Shown here piece after piece: positions 21,726 through 31,121 of a DNA stretch of 35,741 bases. Positions within the stretch are counted from its first letter, which is position 1; each line of letters begins with the position of its first letter. A program made the translations under genes and the position numbers. Source of the DNA: JBDSKH01 sp035495435 (GTDB lineage Bacteria; Actinomycetota; Actinomycetes; Actinomycetales; Microbacteriaceae); NCBI GenBank assembly GCA_035495435.1, contig DATJFV010000050.1:1-35741 (forward strand), in the 5' to 3' direction. The notes below the pieces were generated by a model. The model was not told the origin of the DNA. It saw only the letters and a program-made list of their open reading frames with translations, and did no database searches.

Positions 21726-22742
21726 ATGAGTTGGGACTGGGACGCGTTCTGGACGACGGTCGCCGGTTTCCTCGCCGGTCCGTGGGGCATACCCTTGCGC
21801 ATCCTGCTGATCGTGGTGATCTCGGTGCTGATACGCGGGGCGTTGCACATCGTCATCGGGCGCATCGTCAACCGCGTGGTGAACGGGGTCAAGCGCAAGC
21901 ACAACGTCGATGACACGCAGGCATTGCAGCACTCCCCCGTGCACGCCGCCCGGGTGGTGCAGCGCACCCGCGCGCTGGGTGGGGTGCTGAACAGCGTCGT
22001 CACCACGGTCGTCGTGCTCACGGCGATGATCCTCGTCATCTCCGTCGCCGCACCGGAGGCCACGGCGGCCTTCTCGCTCATCACGGCCGCCCTGGGCGCA
22101 GGCCTGGGCTTCGGCGCCCAGAACGTCGTGAAAGACGTGCTCAACGGCCTGTTCATGGTCAGCGAAGACCAGCTCGGTGTCGGCGACGTGGTCGATCTGG
22201 GTCCTGCGACCGGCGTGGTCGAGGCTGTCGGCATCCGCATCACGCAGGTGCGCGACGTCAACGGCACCCTGTGGTTCGTGCGCAACGGAGAGATCCTGCG
22301 CGTCGGCAACCTGTCGCAGGGGTGGGCGAGGGTCATCATCGATCTCGCCGTTCCCTACGAGGCGGATGTCGACGCGGTGCAGACCCGCATGCTCGAGACG
22401 GCGGTCGCCCTGCGCGAGGAGCCGAAGTGGCGCAGGCTGATCATCGAGCGTCCCGAGATCTGGGGCATCGAGTCGGTCTCGGCCGAGGCGATCGTGATCC
22501 GCCTGGTGGTCAAGGTGCGCGCCGGCTCGAAAGACGACGTCGCCCGCGAACTGCGCGGCCGGCTGAAGCGCGCGCTCGATGAGATGGGGGTCAAGTTGCC
22601 GAAGCTGAATTCGATCGTGCTGAGCGGCTACGACGGCGCGGCGTCGGTGCGCGGGGCGCGGCCGCCAAAGACAGCCCAACTGCCGGTGGCGATGCGGCCC
22701 GCGAAAGAGGCGGCCACGACGCAACGGAACTCCGATGGCTGA
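21726..22742 (+). CDS. MscS-family mechanosensitive channel
   Basis: 338 residues; opens under membrane tension to release solutes on osmotic downshock. Three hydrophobic segments: about 20-45 (PLRILLIVVISVLIRGALHI), about 88-110 (NSVVTTVVVLTAMILVISVA) and the pore-lining helix (TAALGAGLGFGAQNVVKDVL) rich in Gly/Ala. The beta domain follows with the EDQLGVGDVVDLG signature, then the C-terminal alpha/beta domain and a short disordered tail. It overlaps the globin gene by eight bases, so the two are coupled. The promoter touches that of lacI. Confidence 0.93.
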   Translation: MSWDWDAFWTTVAGFLAGPWGIPLRILLIVVISVLIRGALHIVIGRIVNRVVNGVKRKHNVDDTQALQHSPVHAARVVQRTRALGGVLNSVVTTVVVLTAMILVISVAAPEATAAFSLITAALGAGLGFGAQNVVKDVLNGLFMVSEDQLGVGDVVDLGPATGVVEAVGIRITQVRDVNGTLWFVRNGEILRVGNLSQGWARVIIDLAVPYEADVDAVQTRMLETAVALREEPKWRRLIIERPEIWGIESVSAEAIVIRLVVKVRAGSKDDVARELRGRLKRALDEMGVKLPKLNSIVLSGYDGAASVRGARPPKTAQLPVAMRPAKEAATTQRNSDG

Positions 22743-23157
22743 CCTGACGCTGCGCATGGGTGCGGGCGGCGAACCGGTCGGGGGCTCGTTCTGGGCAGAG
22801 GTGGGCGGTCGTGCCACCTTCGAGAAGCTGGTCCGCGCGTTCTACGAGGGCGTGCGCACCGACGAGGTGCTGCTGCCCATGTATCCCGAGCAACCCGACC
22901 TCGAGGGCGCGATCCAGCGGCTCACGGGCTTTCTCGAGCAGTACTGGGGCGGCCCCGGAACCTACTCGGAGCAGCGCGGGCATCCGCGCCTGCGGATGCG
23001 GCATCAGCCGTTCCCCGTGACACCCGACGCCCGCGACCGCTGGCTGCGCCACATGCGGGTGGCGGTCGACACGCTCGATCTTTCTCCCCTGCACGAGTCG
23101 ATGCTCTGGGACTACCTCGAGCGCGCAGCCCACGCGATGGTGAATTCCGCCGACTGA
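22735..23157 (+). CDS. glbO: Group II truncated haemoglobin
   Basis: 140 residues, closely following the mycobacterial GlbO pattern: FYEGVRTDEVLLPMYPE (B helix to CD region, Tyr37 at B10), FLEQYWGGPGTYSEQRGHP, and proximal His90 in LRMRHQPF, with the group II Trp103 (G8) in RDRWLRHM. It binds haem and O2 or related ligands; roles proposed for relatives include oxygen or nitric oxide chemistry and redox signalling. It is coupled to mscS by an eight-base overlap, which may mean membrane-linked or stress-linked expression. No ribosome binding site of its own is obvious, consistent with coupling. Confidence 0.95.
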   Translation: MADLTLRMGAGGEPVGGSFWAEVGGRATFEKLVRAFYEGVRTDEVLLPMYPEQPDLEGAIQRLTGFLEQYWGGPGTYSEQRGHPRLRMRHQPFPVTPDARDRWLRHMRVAVDTLDLSPLHESMLWDYLERAAHAMVNSAD

Positions 23158-23205
23158 CGCCGTCTGCGGGACGGGAGAGCCTGCGAATGTGTCAGGATTT
23201 TGCCC

Positions 23206-24864
23206 ATGCCCCAGAACGCCGATGTCATCGTCATCGGGGCCGGCCTTGCCGGGCTCGTCGCCGTCGCCGAACTCGTCGAAGCCGGACAGCATGTGATCCT
23301 GCTCGAGCAAGAACCCGAGGCCAGCCTCGGCGGGCAGGCGTGGTGGTCGTTCGGCGGGCTCTTCCTCGTCGACTCTCCGGAGCAGCGTCGGCTGGGCGTG
23401 AAGGACAGCCACGACCTGGCCCGCCAGGACTGGTTCGCCAGCGCCGAATTCGACCGCGATGATGACGAGAACGGCCGGGAGTGGGCCGAGGCGTACCTGG
23501 CCTGGGCGGCCGGCGAGAAGCGGGAGTGGCTGCGCTCCAAGGGCATCCGGTTCTTCCCCGTGGTCGGCTGGGCCGAACGCGGCGGCTACACCGCCACGGG
23601 CCACGGCAACTCGGTGCCCCGCTTCCACATCGTCTGGGGCACCGGGCCCGCCATCCTGGAACCGTTCATCAAAACCGTGCGCTCCGGGGTCGAGCAGGGC
23701 CTCGTCGAACTCAAGTTCCGCCACCGCGTCGACGAACTCATCGTGCGCGGCGGCGCCGTCGTCGGCGCCCGCGGAAAGGTGCTCGCCCCCGATGACGCCC
23801 AGCGCGGCGCGGCGAGCAACCGGGATGAGGAGGCCGACTTCTCGTTCGAGGCGCCGGCGGTGATCGTGGCCAGCGGCGGTCTCGGCGGCAACCACGACCT
23901 GGTGCGCAAGAACTGGCCCGACTACCTCGGCGAGCCGCCGAAGAAGATGCTGAGCGGAGTGCCCGAGCACGTCGACGGCCGCATGCTCGGCATCACCGAG
24001 CAGGCCGGCGCGCACCTGGTCAACCAGGACCGGATGTGGCACTACGTCGAGGGCATCGAGAACTTCGCGCCCGTGTGGAAGCGCCACGGCATCCGGATTC
24101 TGCCCGGCCCCTCGAGCCTCTGGTTCGACGCCACCGGCAAGCGGCTTCCCGTCCCGCTCTTCCCCGGCTTCGACACGCTCGGCACGCTGAGTCACCTGCG
24201 CACGCTCGGCTACGACCACTCGTGGTTCGTGCTCACCCAGTCGGTGATCGAGAAGGAGTTCGCGCTCTCCGGCAGCGAGCAGAACCCCGACCTCACCGGG
24301 AAGAGCATTCGTGAGCTCGCCCGGCAGCGGCTTTCCAAGGGGGCCACCGACCCGGTGGAGGCCTTCAAGGACAAGGGCGCCGACTTCGTCGTCGCCGACA
24401 CGCTCGACGAACTGTTCGCCGGCATGCGCAAGCTGCAGCCCAAAGGCATCCCGCTCGACACGCAGGAGCTGCGGCGCGAGATCGAGGCTCGCGACCGCGA
24501 ACTCGACAACGACTTCACCAAGGACGCGCAGATCACGGCGCTGCGTGGCGCCCGCAACTACCGGGGCGACCGCCTCATCCGGGTGGCCAAACCGCACAAG
24601 TTCCTCGACCCCGCGCACCGGCCGCTGATCGCGGTGAAACTGCACGTGCTGACGCGCAAGTCGCTCGGGGGCATCCGCACCGACCTCAACGGTCAGGCGC
24701 TGGCGCCCGACGGCACCGCGATCCCCGGCCTCTACGCGGTTGGCGAAGCAAGCGGTTTCGGCGGCGGCGGCATCCACGGTTACCGCGCGCTCGAAGGAAC
24801 CTTCCTCGGCGGCTGCCTGTTCACCGGGCGTCAGGCCGGGCGGCACATCGCCGGGATCCTCTGA
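23206..24864 (+). CDS. FAD-binding dehydrogenase (ketosteroid dehydrogenase/fumarate reductase-like)
   Basis: 552 residues. The N-terminal dinucleotide motif is Gly11-Ala-Gly13-Leu-Ala-Gly16 (DVIVIGAGLAGLV) with an acidic residue ending the second strand (ILLEQE). Other flavin regions are GGQAWWSFGGLFLVDSPEQR, VIVASGGLGGNHDLV, and the C-terminal GLYAVGEASGFGGGGIHGYR motif of fumarate reductase/KstD flavoproteins. The whole matches the uncharacterised FAD-binding dehydrogenase group (COG3573) rather than a true succinate dehydrogenase; the substrate is unknown. The ATG at 23206 has AGGA eight bases upstream; a TTG two codons earlier is less likely. Forty-eight bases separate it from glbO. Confidence 0.88.
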   Translation: MPQNADVIVIGAGLAGLVAVAELVEAGQHVILLEQEPEASLGGQAWWSFGGLFLVDSPEQRRLGVKDSHDLARQDWFASAEFDRDDDENGREWAEAYLAWAAGEKREWLRSKGIRFFPVVGWAERGGYTATGHGNSVPRFHIVWGTGPAILEPFIKTVRSGVEQGLVELKFRHRVDELIVRGGAVVGARGKVLAPDDAQRGAASNRDEEADFSFEAPAVIVASGGLGGNHDLVRKNWPDYLGEPPKKMLSGVPEHVDGRMLGITEQAGAHLVNQDRMWHYVEGIENFAPVWKRHGIRILPGPSSLWFDATGKRLPVPLFPGFDTLGTLSHLRTLGYDHSWFVLTQSVIEKEFALSGSEQNPDLTGKSIRELARQRLSKGATDPVEAFKDKGADFVVADTLDELFAGMRKLQPKGIPLDTQELRREIEARDRELDNDFTKDAQITALRGARNYRGDRLIRVAKPHKFLDPAHRPLIAVKLHVLTRKSLGGIRTDLNGQALAPDGTAIPGLYAVGEASGFGGGGIHGYRALEGTFLGGCLFTGRQAGRHIAGIL

Positions 24865-24889
24865 GCAGATCGTCGGAGCGGAGGCGGCC

Positions 24890-25564
24890 TCAGCGGCTCA
24901 GCGTCCACGCCTTGCGCTTGATCAGCACGTGTCCGCGCTGCATGGTGAGTCGCGTCCACGGACCCGTTTCGTAGACCCGCACCTCATCGTCGCCGAGGAA
25001 CCCGAGCCCGAGAGCGGCGAACCCCGCGCCCGCCGGAACATGCTCGAGACCCGCGATCGGCCGCGACCACACCTCGCTGCGCACCCGGCGCACGATCTGC
25101 TCGCCCGCCCCCGACGGCAGCGCCGCCGCGACCTCGTCGATGCCCGCCCGTGCGGCGGCGTCCAGCACCCCCGATGTCGTCGGCCGGCCCGCCTGCCATC
25201 CCCCGCGCGGCGGCGAGATCGCCGCCCAGGTGACCGTATTGACCTCCATGGGCAGAGCCACGGTGGTGACACCCGAACGCTGCGCACCCTCGATCCGGGT
25301 CAGAAGCGACCGGATCGGCACCACCGCGTCGAACGCGCTCGCCGCGCCGTCCTCCCCCGGAGCGAGCGCCACGGTGCGCAGCCCCAGCACCGTGGGACTC
25401 TCATCCAGCAGCCCCACCGGGTAGAACACGGCCACATAGACGGCCAGCACCCCGCTGCCCGCGATCAGGCGCACCGACCCCTCCTCGATTCTTGCGGCGC
25501 GCGCAAGGAAGACCTGCAGATCATCGAGAGTCTGAGAGTCGGCGAGAACGAAGGAGCGGCTCAT
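24890..25564 (-). CDS. Conserved hypothetical protein, divergent from thioesterase
   Basis: 224 residues, no signal peptide, no clear membrane helix (one moderately hydrophobic strand, GSGVLAVYVAVFYPVGLL). The sequence looks like an alpha/beta globular protein with a conserved-looking C terminus (GPWTRLTMQRGHVLIKRKAW). I do not recognise the family. Its ATG at 25564 lies only 20 bases from the divergent tesB start and is preceded by TAGTTT at eight bases with no ribosome binding site. The shared promoter suggests a functional link with the thioesterase. Confidence 0.7.
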   Translation of the reverse strand: MSRSFVLADSQTLDDLQVFLARAARIEEGSVRLIAGSGVLAVYVAVFYPVGLLDESPTVLGLRTVALAPGEDGAASAFDAVVPIRSLLTRIEGAQRSGVTTVALPMEVNTVTWAAISPPRGGWQAGRPTTSGVLDAAARAGIDEVAAALPSGAGEQIVRRVRSEVWSRPIAGLEHVPAGAGFAALGLGFLGDDEVRVYETGPWTRLTMQRGHVLIKRKAWTLSR

Positions 25565-25571
25565 CTGCTCT

Positions 25572-25578
25572 TAAACTA
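25572..25578. promoter_or_regulatory. Overlapping divergent -10 boxes, bidirectional promoter
   Basis: TAAACT (25572-25577, plus) and TAGTTT (25578-25573, minus) overlap in five bases. They lie seven bases before the ATG at 25585 and eight before the ATG at 25564, so both transcripts would start at or next to their start codons. No ribosome binding site is present on either side. Confidence 0.6.
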
Positions 25579-25584
25579 CAACCC

Positions 25585-26478
25585 ATGAGCGACCCCCTGT
25601 CCGGCCTGCTGGCAACGCTCGACCTGACAGACACCGGGGCGCGCACCGACGAGGACATCTTCACGGGCCCCAGCCAGTACATGCCGGGCGGCCGGGTGTA
25701 CGGCGGGCAGGTTCTCGCTCAGTCCCTCGTGGCGGCGATTCGCACCGTCTCGGACGATCGGTTCGTCCACTCCATGCACGGCTACTTCCTGCGACCCGGA
25801 GACGTCTCCGAGACGATCACGTTCTCGGTCGACCGCATCCACGACGGCCGCTCGTTCTCGACCCGGCGCACGCAGGCCTATCAGAAGGGCGAGCCGATCC
25901 TGTCGATGATCGCGTCGTTCCAGGACGTCGACGGCGGGCTCGACCATCAGGTCGAGATGCCCGCGGATCTGCCCGACCCCGAGTCGCTGCCGAGCACCGC
26001 CGACCTGCTGGCTGGCATCGACCACCCGGTGGCTCAGTTCTGGGCGACCGAGCGCGCCTTCGACATCCGGCACATCGGATCCTCGGTGTACTTCATGGTC
26101 GAGGGTGAGCACGTGCCGCACCAGGCCCTCTGGATGAAGGCGGTCGGCCCGCTGCCCGACGACCCCAACCTGCACCGCGCCGCCATCGCCTACGCGAGCG
26201 ACCACACCATCCTGGAGCCCATCATGCGCGCCCACGGGGTGGCGTGGACGACCCGCGGCCTCAAGATCGCCAGCCTCGACCACGCCATGTGGTGGCACCG
26301 CGACGGCCGGGCGGACGACTGGCTGCTCTACGTTCAGGAGTCACCCAACGCGATCGGCGGCCGCGGGCTCTCGCTCGGCCGGGTCTACGACCGGGCCGGG
26401 CACCTGCTGGCCAGCATCGCGCAGGAGGGCATGATCCGGGTGCCGGTCAGCGAGACCGAGACGCCCGCGCCGTCCTGA
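25585..26478 (+). CDS. tesB: Acyl-CoA thioesterase II
   Basis: 297 residues forming the double hot-dog fold of TesB; hydrolyses medium- and long-chain acyl-CoA to free acid. Typical motifs: PGGRVYGGQVLAQSLVAA, HSMHGYFLRPGD, DGRSFSTRR, and in the second half AIAYASDHTILEP with the catalytic Asp, SLDHAMWWHR and a final SIAQEGMIRV with the conserved Gln. The start at 25585 (SDPLSGLLATLDL) is supported by family length and by the adjacent -10 box. The 3' end overlaps the convergent membrane-protein gene by 32 bases. Confidence 0.94.
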   Translation: MSDPLSGLLATLDLTDTGARTDEDIFTGPSQYMPGGRVYGGQVLAQSLVAAIRTVSDDRFVHSMHGYFLRPGDVSETITFSVDRIHDGRSFSTRRTQAYQKGEPILSMIASFQDVDGGLDHQVEMPADLPDPESLPSTADLLAGIDHPVAQFWATERAFDIRHIGSSVYFMVEGEHVPHQALWMKAVGPLPDDPNLHRAAIAYASDHTILEPIMRAHGVAWTTRGLKIASLDHAMWWHRDGRADDWLLYVQESPNAIGGRGLSLGRVYDRAGHLLASIAQEGMIRVPVSETETPAPS

Positions 26479-27391
26479 CCGCAGCATCCGTCGCGCCGGC
26501 GACCGCGCCGATGATCACGATGATGACCGCAACGATCGTCACCGCGCCGTTCGGGGCGAACAGCGGCGCCACTCCATCCGGAAGCGTCGCGAGGTACGCA
26601 GGGTTCATCAGCTGACCGGTGAGCAGCAGCCAGAGCGCCGGAATCGCGAAGGCGAGTGAGCCGACGAGGTTGACCGTGAACAGCGTCCACGTCCAATGCC
26701 GGGTGCGGTAGAGCACCACCCGGAAGACCGCCGCGGCGACCGGCAGCACCGCGAACAGCACCAGCCATGAGCCGAGTGCGGGATCGAAGATCGGCTCGCC
26801 GGAGAGCCCCTGCGCCTGCGCCCAGATCATCCCGCCGAGCACAGCGAGGTACCAGACGATGCCGGCGATGGTGTCGGACAGCTTGATGTCGCCGCGCAGC
26901 GGAACCTGCGGCAACGTGTCGGGGTTCCACGTCGTGGCCTTGTAGTCGGGCGAGCGCTCGATGAGCGCGAAGACCAGCGTGGTCCAGAACCCGAAGTGCG
27001 CCGCGACGGTGATCGTCGCGCCGATCGTCGAGCCGAACGCGCCCCAGACGTCGCCGTTCTTGCCGAGTACCGTCGCCAGCAGAACCGCCCCGAAGGTGAT
27101 CGGCAGCACGACGGCATAGAGCACCTTGAGCAACCGGATGTAGTCGGGGAACACCTTCGGGCCGATGAGGTGCAGCGGCCGGTCGGCATAGCCCGCAGCG
27201 AGCCGATAGGGGTCGCCGAGCTCGGTGATGGTCGCCCGCTCGGCGGCCTCGGCCGTCGCGCCATCGTCGACCTTCGCGTCGATGGTGTCGGCGATGGTGC
27301 CGCGCAGCTCGCGGTCGATGTCGTCGCGCTGACGCTCGGGCAGCGAGCGCTGTACCGCCCAGACGTAGCGGTCGGTGAGGGTGGTGGTCAT
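26447..27391 (-). CDS. Multi-pass membrane protein with N-terminal HAAS-like domain, PadR-linked
   Basis: 314 residues. The first 75 residues are charged and helical (DRYVWAVQRSLPERQRDDID, ending ELGDPYRLAAGYADRP), resembling the HAAS-like region found on many PadR-controlled membrane proteins; then about six hydrophobic helices, including YIRLLKVLYAVVLPITFGAV, TIAGIVWYLAVLGGMIWA and VTIVAVIIVIIGAVAGA. Function unknown; this pair type is often a membrane stress or transport component and its regulator. Its start overlaps the padR stop by four bases (ATGA), so the regulator and membrane protein are made together. Confidence 0.82.
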   Translation of the reverse strand: MTTTLTDRYVWAVQRSLPERQRDDIDRELRGTIADTIDAKVDDGATAEAAERATITELGDPYRLAAGYADRPLHLIGPKVFPDYIRLLKVLYAVVLPITFGAVLLATVLGKNGDVWGAFGSTIGATITVAAHFGFWTTLVFALIERSPDYKATTWNPDTLPQVPLRGDIKLSDTIAGIVWYLAVLGGMIWAQAQGLSGEPIFDPALGSWLVLFAVLPVAAAVFRVVLYRTRHWTWTLFTVNLVGSLAFAIPALWLLLTGQLMNPAYLATLPDGVAPLFAPNGAVTIVAVIIVIIGAVAGATDAAVRTARASRSR

Positions 27392-27732
27392 GTCGTTCCT
27401 TCGAGGTCGGTGAGGGTGCGCGTCAGAGCGGTCCAGTCGCGCATGAGCCGGGATGCCAGGGCCTGGCCGGCGGGGCTGGTGCGGTAGAACTTGCGAGGGC
27501 GCGCCTCGTCGGTGTTCCACTCGCTGGTGACGAGTTGCTGCTTCTCGAGCCGGCGCAGCAGCGGGTAGAGCGTGTTGCCGTCGGTGTCGATCCCGGCGGC
27601 GCTCAGGCGCTCGAGCAGCGCATACCCGTAGTCGGGTGTGCGCAGGATCAGCAGGCAAGCCAGCACGACGGTGCCGCGCCGGAGCTCCTGGAGGTGCCCG
27701 CTCTCGATGCCGGGATCGGCAGAATCTGACAT
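27388..27732 (-). CDS. PadR family transcriptional regulator
   Basis: 114 residues from the ATG at 27732. Winged helix-turn-helix: LRRGTVVLACLLILRTPDYG, LLERLSAAGIDTDGNTLYPL, LRRLEKQQLVTSEW, then the wing PRKFYRTSPAGQAL and a C-terminal dimerisation helix. A GTG nine bases upstream is possible, but the -10 box TAACGT lies exactly seven bases before the ATG, favouring the shorter form as a leaderless message. A palindrome between its -35 and -10 boxes suggests self-repression, the usual mode for PadR. Co-expressed with the overlapping membrane-protein gene. Confidence 0.9.
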   Translation of the reverse strand: MSDSADPGIESGHLQELRRGTVVLACLLILRTPDYGYALLERLSAAGIDTDGNTLYPLLRRLEKQQLVTSEWNTDEARPRKFYRTSPAGQALASRLMRDWTALTRTLTDLEGTT

Positions 27733-27739
27733 GCCCCAC

Positions 27740-27769
27740 ACGTTACTGTGTGACGCACACCATTGTCAA
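27740..27769 (-). promoter_or_regulatory. padR promoter with internal operator-like palindrome
   Basis: Consensus-like -35 TTGACA (27769-27764), 18-base spacer, -10 TAACGT (27745-27740), start codon seven bases on. Within the spacer GTGTG-ACG-CACAC (27748-27760) is a two-fold symmetric site well placed to block RNA polymerase. Confidence 0.7.
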
Positions 27770-27776
27770 TCGCACA

Positions 27777-28234
27777 TCAGCGTCTGTTGAACTGCACCGG
27801 TTCGTCGAGGTAGCGGGACCAGCTGTCGCGCTCACGGTCGGCGATCCGCCGGGGGCGCATGGTGGCAGCGTCGACGAGCACGATCCCCGAGGCCGCGCGG
27901 GCGTACACCGTGTGCGGGTCGGTGCCCTCCGGCGAGCAGACCTCGTAGCAGACGTCGAGGCTCGCGCCGCCGATCCGCCCGATCCAGAGCTGGATGTCGA
28001 GCGGTTCGCGCCCGTACGGGATCGGCGCGAGGTACTCGACCTCTTGCCGCCCGATGAGGGTGAGGGTGTCGGCTCCGATCGACGCCGTCTCGGCGACGCC
28101 GGAGACTTTGAGTTCGCCGTGCCAGAACACCGAGATGCGCGACTCCTCGAGCAGCGTCAGCATGGCCGCATTGTTGACGTGGCCGTACGCGTCGAGGTCG
28201 CTCCAGCGGAGCTTGATCGGAACGTGGAGCCGCA

Positions 28235-28235
<1 letters not shown>
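27777..28235 (-). CDS. 4HBT-type acyl-CoA thioesterase
   Basis: 152 residues with the single hot-dog fold. The active-site region is LRWSDLDAYGHVNNAAML with Asp15 as the likely catalytic residue, followed by EESRISVFW, the 4-hydroxybenzoyl-CoA thioesterase/FadM pattern. Substrate unknown. The ATG at 28235 overlaps the ettA stop by one base (TAATG), so it is translated by coupling from the ettA message. The open frame extends upstream inside ettA but only as its shadow. A second thioesterase gene in this window (tesB) is of a different fold arrangement. Confidence 0.9.
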
Positions 28236-29917
<1,682 letters not shown>

Positions 29918-29923
29918 GGAGCC

Positions 29924-29929
29924 AGTCTA
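29924..29929 (-). promoter_or_regulatory. -10 box for ettA, leaderless spacing
   Basis: TAGACT on the minus strand, six bases (GGCTCC), then ATG at 29917. Confidence 0.55.
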
Positions 29930-29956
29930 GATTCGGCGGCGACGCCCGGCTCGCGG

Positions 29957-30436
29957 CTACCAGTCGATGGGGCGGGTGGCACCGATGAGGCAGGTGCCGG
30001 TGGCAAGCAGCGTTTGCGCCGTCCCGTTGTAGCGACCGCCGCCGTACTGCCCGATCAGGCAGGTGCCGTTCAGCCGCACCGAGAACATGACCTGATCTGC
30101 CTCGGCGTTCACGGTGGTGCGGTCGGGCGTGACCTCCATCGCCGACTTCGGGAACCCCGACGCGACCAGGTTGTCGATCAGTGAGCGGCCGTCAGTGGCG
30201 CCGCCGCCCTTGATCCACGCCCGGTTCACCGCGTTGAAGTAGGCCAGGTTCTCGCCGGCCGTGCCGGTGAGGTTCAGCGTCGGCGGCGTGGCCGACGCCG
30301 ATGCGGAGGGCTCGGGGCTCACGACCGCGGGCTCGGTGGGCGTCGGAGTCGGCTCACTCGGGGTGCAGCCCGCGAGCGCGATCGCCACCGCCGCTGCCGC
30401 GAGCGCGGATCCCCACGTTGTGCCTCTTCCGCGCAT
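29957..30436 (-). CDS. Secreted lipoprotein, DUF6993-like
   Basis: 159 residues. The lipoprotein signal peptide ends in the lipobox Leu-Ala-Gly-Cys24, so the mature protein is lipid-anchored on the outer face of the membrane. A Thr/Pro/Ser/Ala-rich linker (25-52) is followed by a compact domain (YFNAVNRAWIKGGGATDGRS onward). GTCLIG occurs twice near the C terminus; the two cysteines could form a disulfide. The resemblance to DUF6993 is from memory and only moderately sure. TAGACT six bases before the ATG overlaps the ssb stop codon, so it may have its own leaderless transcript. Confidence 0.8.
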   Translation of the reverse strand: MRGRGTTWGSALAAAAVAIALAGCTPSEPTPTPTEPAVVSPEPSASASATPPTLNLTGTAGENLAYFNAVNRAWIKGGGATDGRSLIDNLVASGFPKSAMEVTPDRTTVNAEADQVMFSVRLNGTCLIGQYGGGRYNGTAQTLLATGTCLIGATRPIDW

Positions 30437-30442
30437 AGGCCG

Positions 30443-30448
30443 AGTCTA
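30443..30448 (-). promoter_or_regulatory. -10 box for the lipoprotein gene overlapping the ssb stop
   Basis: TAGACT (minus strand) begins with the TAG stop of ssb and lies six bases before the ATG at 30436. Confidence 0.5.
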
Positions 30449-30964
30449 GAACGGGGTCGCGATGCCAGCCGTCTGCGGTTCGTACGACGCCTCGGCGACG
30501 GCCACGGCATCCGTCGACGCCTCGTCGGCTGCCGACGCGGGTGCGTCGCCCTCGCCCGCCACGCCCTGCCCCTGTTCGGCCGCGTCCGCGGCAACCGCAG
30601 CCGCCGCCGACCGGGTGAACACCGAGGTACCCCAGGTCAGGTCGTGGCCGATCGCCTCTGCGTCGACCTCGATCGTGGTACCGGAGGTCTTCTTCTCCTC
30701 GTTGTTCCAGTCGCGGATGCGCACCCGGCCGGTGACCACGATGCGCTGGCCCTTGTGCAGCGAGTGCACGACGTTGTTGGCCAGCTGCCGGAACGCGGTG
30801 ATCGTGTACCAGTTGGTGTCGACGTCGACCCACTCCTGCTTGGCACGGTCGTAGCGCCGCTGATTCGACGCCAGCCGGAACGAGGTGATCGACAGCCCCG
30901 CCGAGGTGACGAGGTGCTTGGGTGTGGTGGCCACGAGGCCGGTGAGGGTGAGGGTGTCGGACAT
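30446..30964 (-). CDS. ssb: Single-stranded DNA-binding protein
   Basis: 172 residues. The OB fold occupies about the first 105: SITSFRLASNQRRYDR, WVDVDTNWYTITAFRQLANN, then HKGQRIVVTGRVRIRDW. An Ala/Glu/Asp-rich disordered linker follows. SSB proteins recruit partners through an acidic C-terminal tip ending in DDIPF; here the end is GIATPF, which keeps the Pro-Phe but lacks acidic residues immediately before it. It is not beside rpsF/rpsR in this window, so it may be a second SSB paralogue. The start at 30964 has AGGAGA upstream; the frame continues 5' without similarity. Confidence 0.9.
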   Translation of the reverse strand: MSDTLTLTGLVATTPKHLVTSAGLSITSFRLASNQRRYDRAKQEWVDVDTNWYTITAFRQLANNVVHSLHKGQRIVVTGRVRIRDWNNEEKKTSGTTIEVDAEAIGHDLTWGTSVFTRSAAAAVAADAAEQGQGVAGEGDAPASAADEASTDAVAVAEASYEPQTAGIATPF

Positions 30965-31065
30965 GTCGTCTCCTGTGAGTGTCGTGGACTCGGATGCCGG
31001 AGGTTCGTGCCGAGGGAATCGCCCCGGCATCCGAGAACCCCATGCTGCGCGTCCGCGCTGCACAG

Positions 31066-31105
31066 AAAACGCCGCCCGCCCCCTTCCGGGGAGACGGGCG
31101 GCGTT
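31066..31105 (-). terminator. Intrinsic terminator for the small gene at 31122
   Basis: Arms AACGCCGCCCG (31068-31078) and its complement (31095-31105), with an inner CCCC/GGGG extension. On the minus strand the stem is followed by TTTT (31069-31066). Confidence 0.8.
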
Positions 31106-31121
31106 GTCAGCCTGTGGAGGA

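Noticed and set aside
22591..24846. 751-codon minus-strand frame opposite glbO and the FAD dehydrogenase
   Set aside because: Antisense shadow of two clear genes; no recognisable motif.
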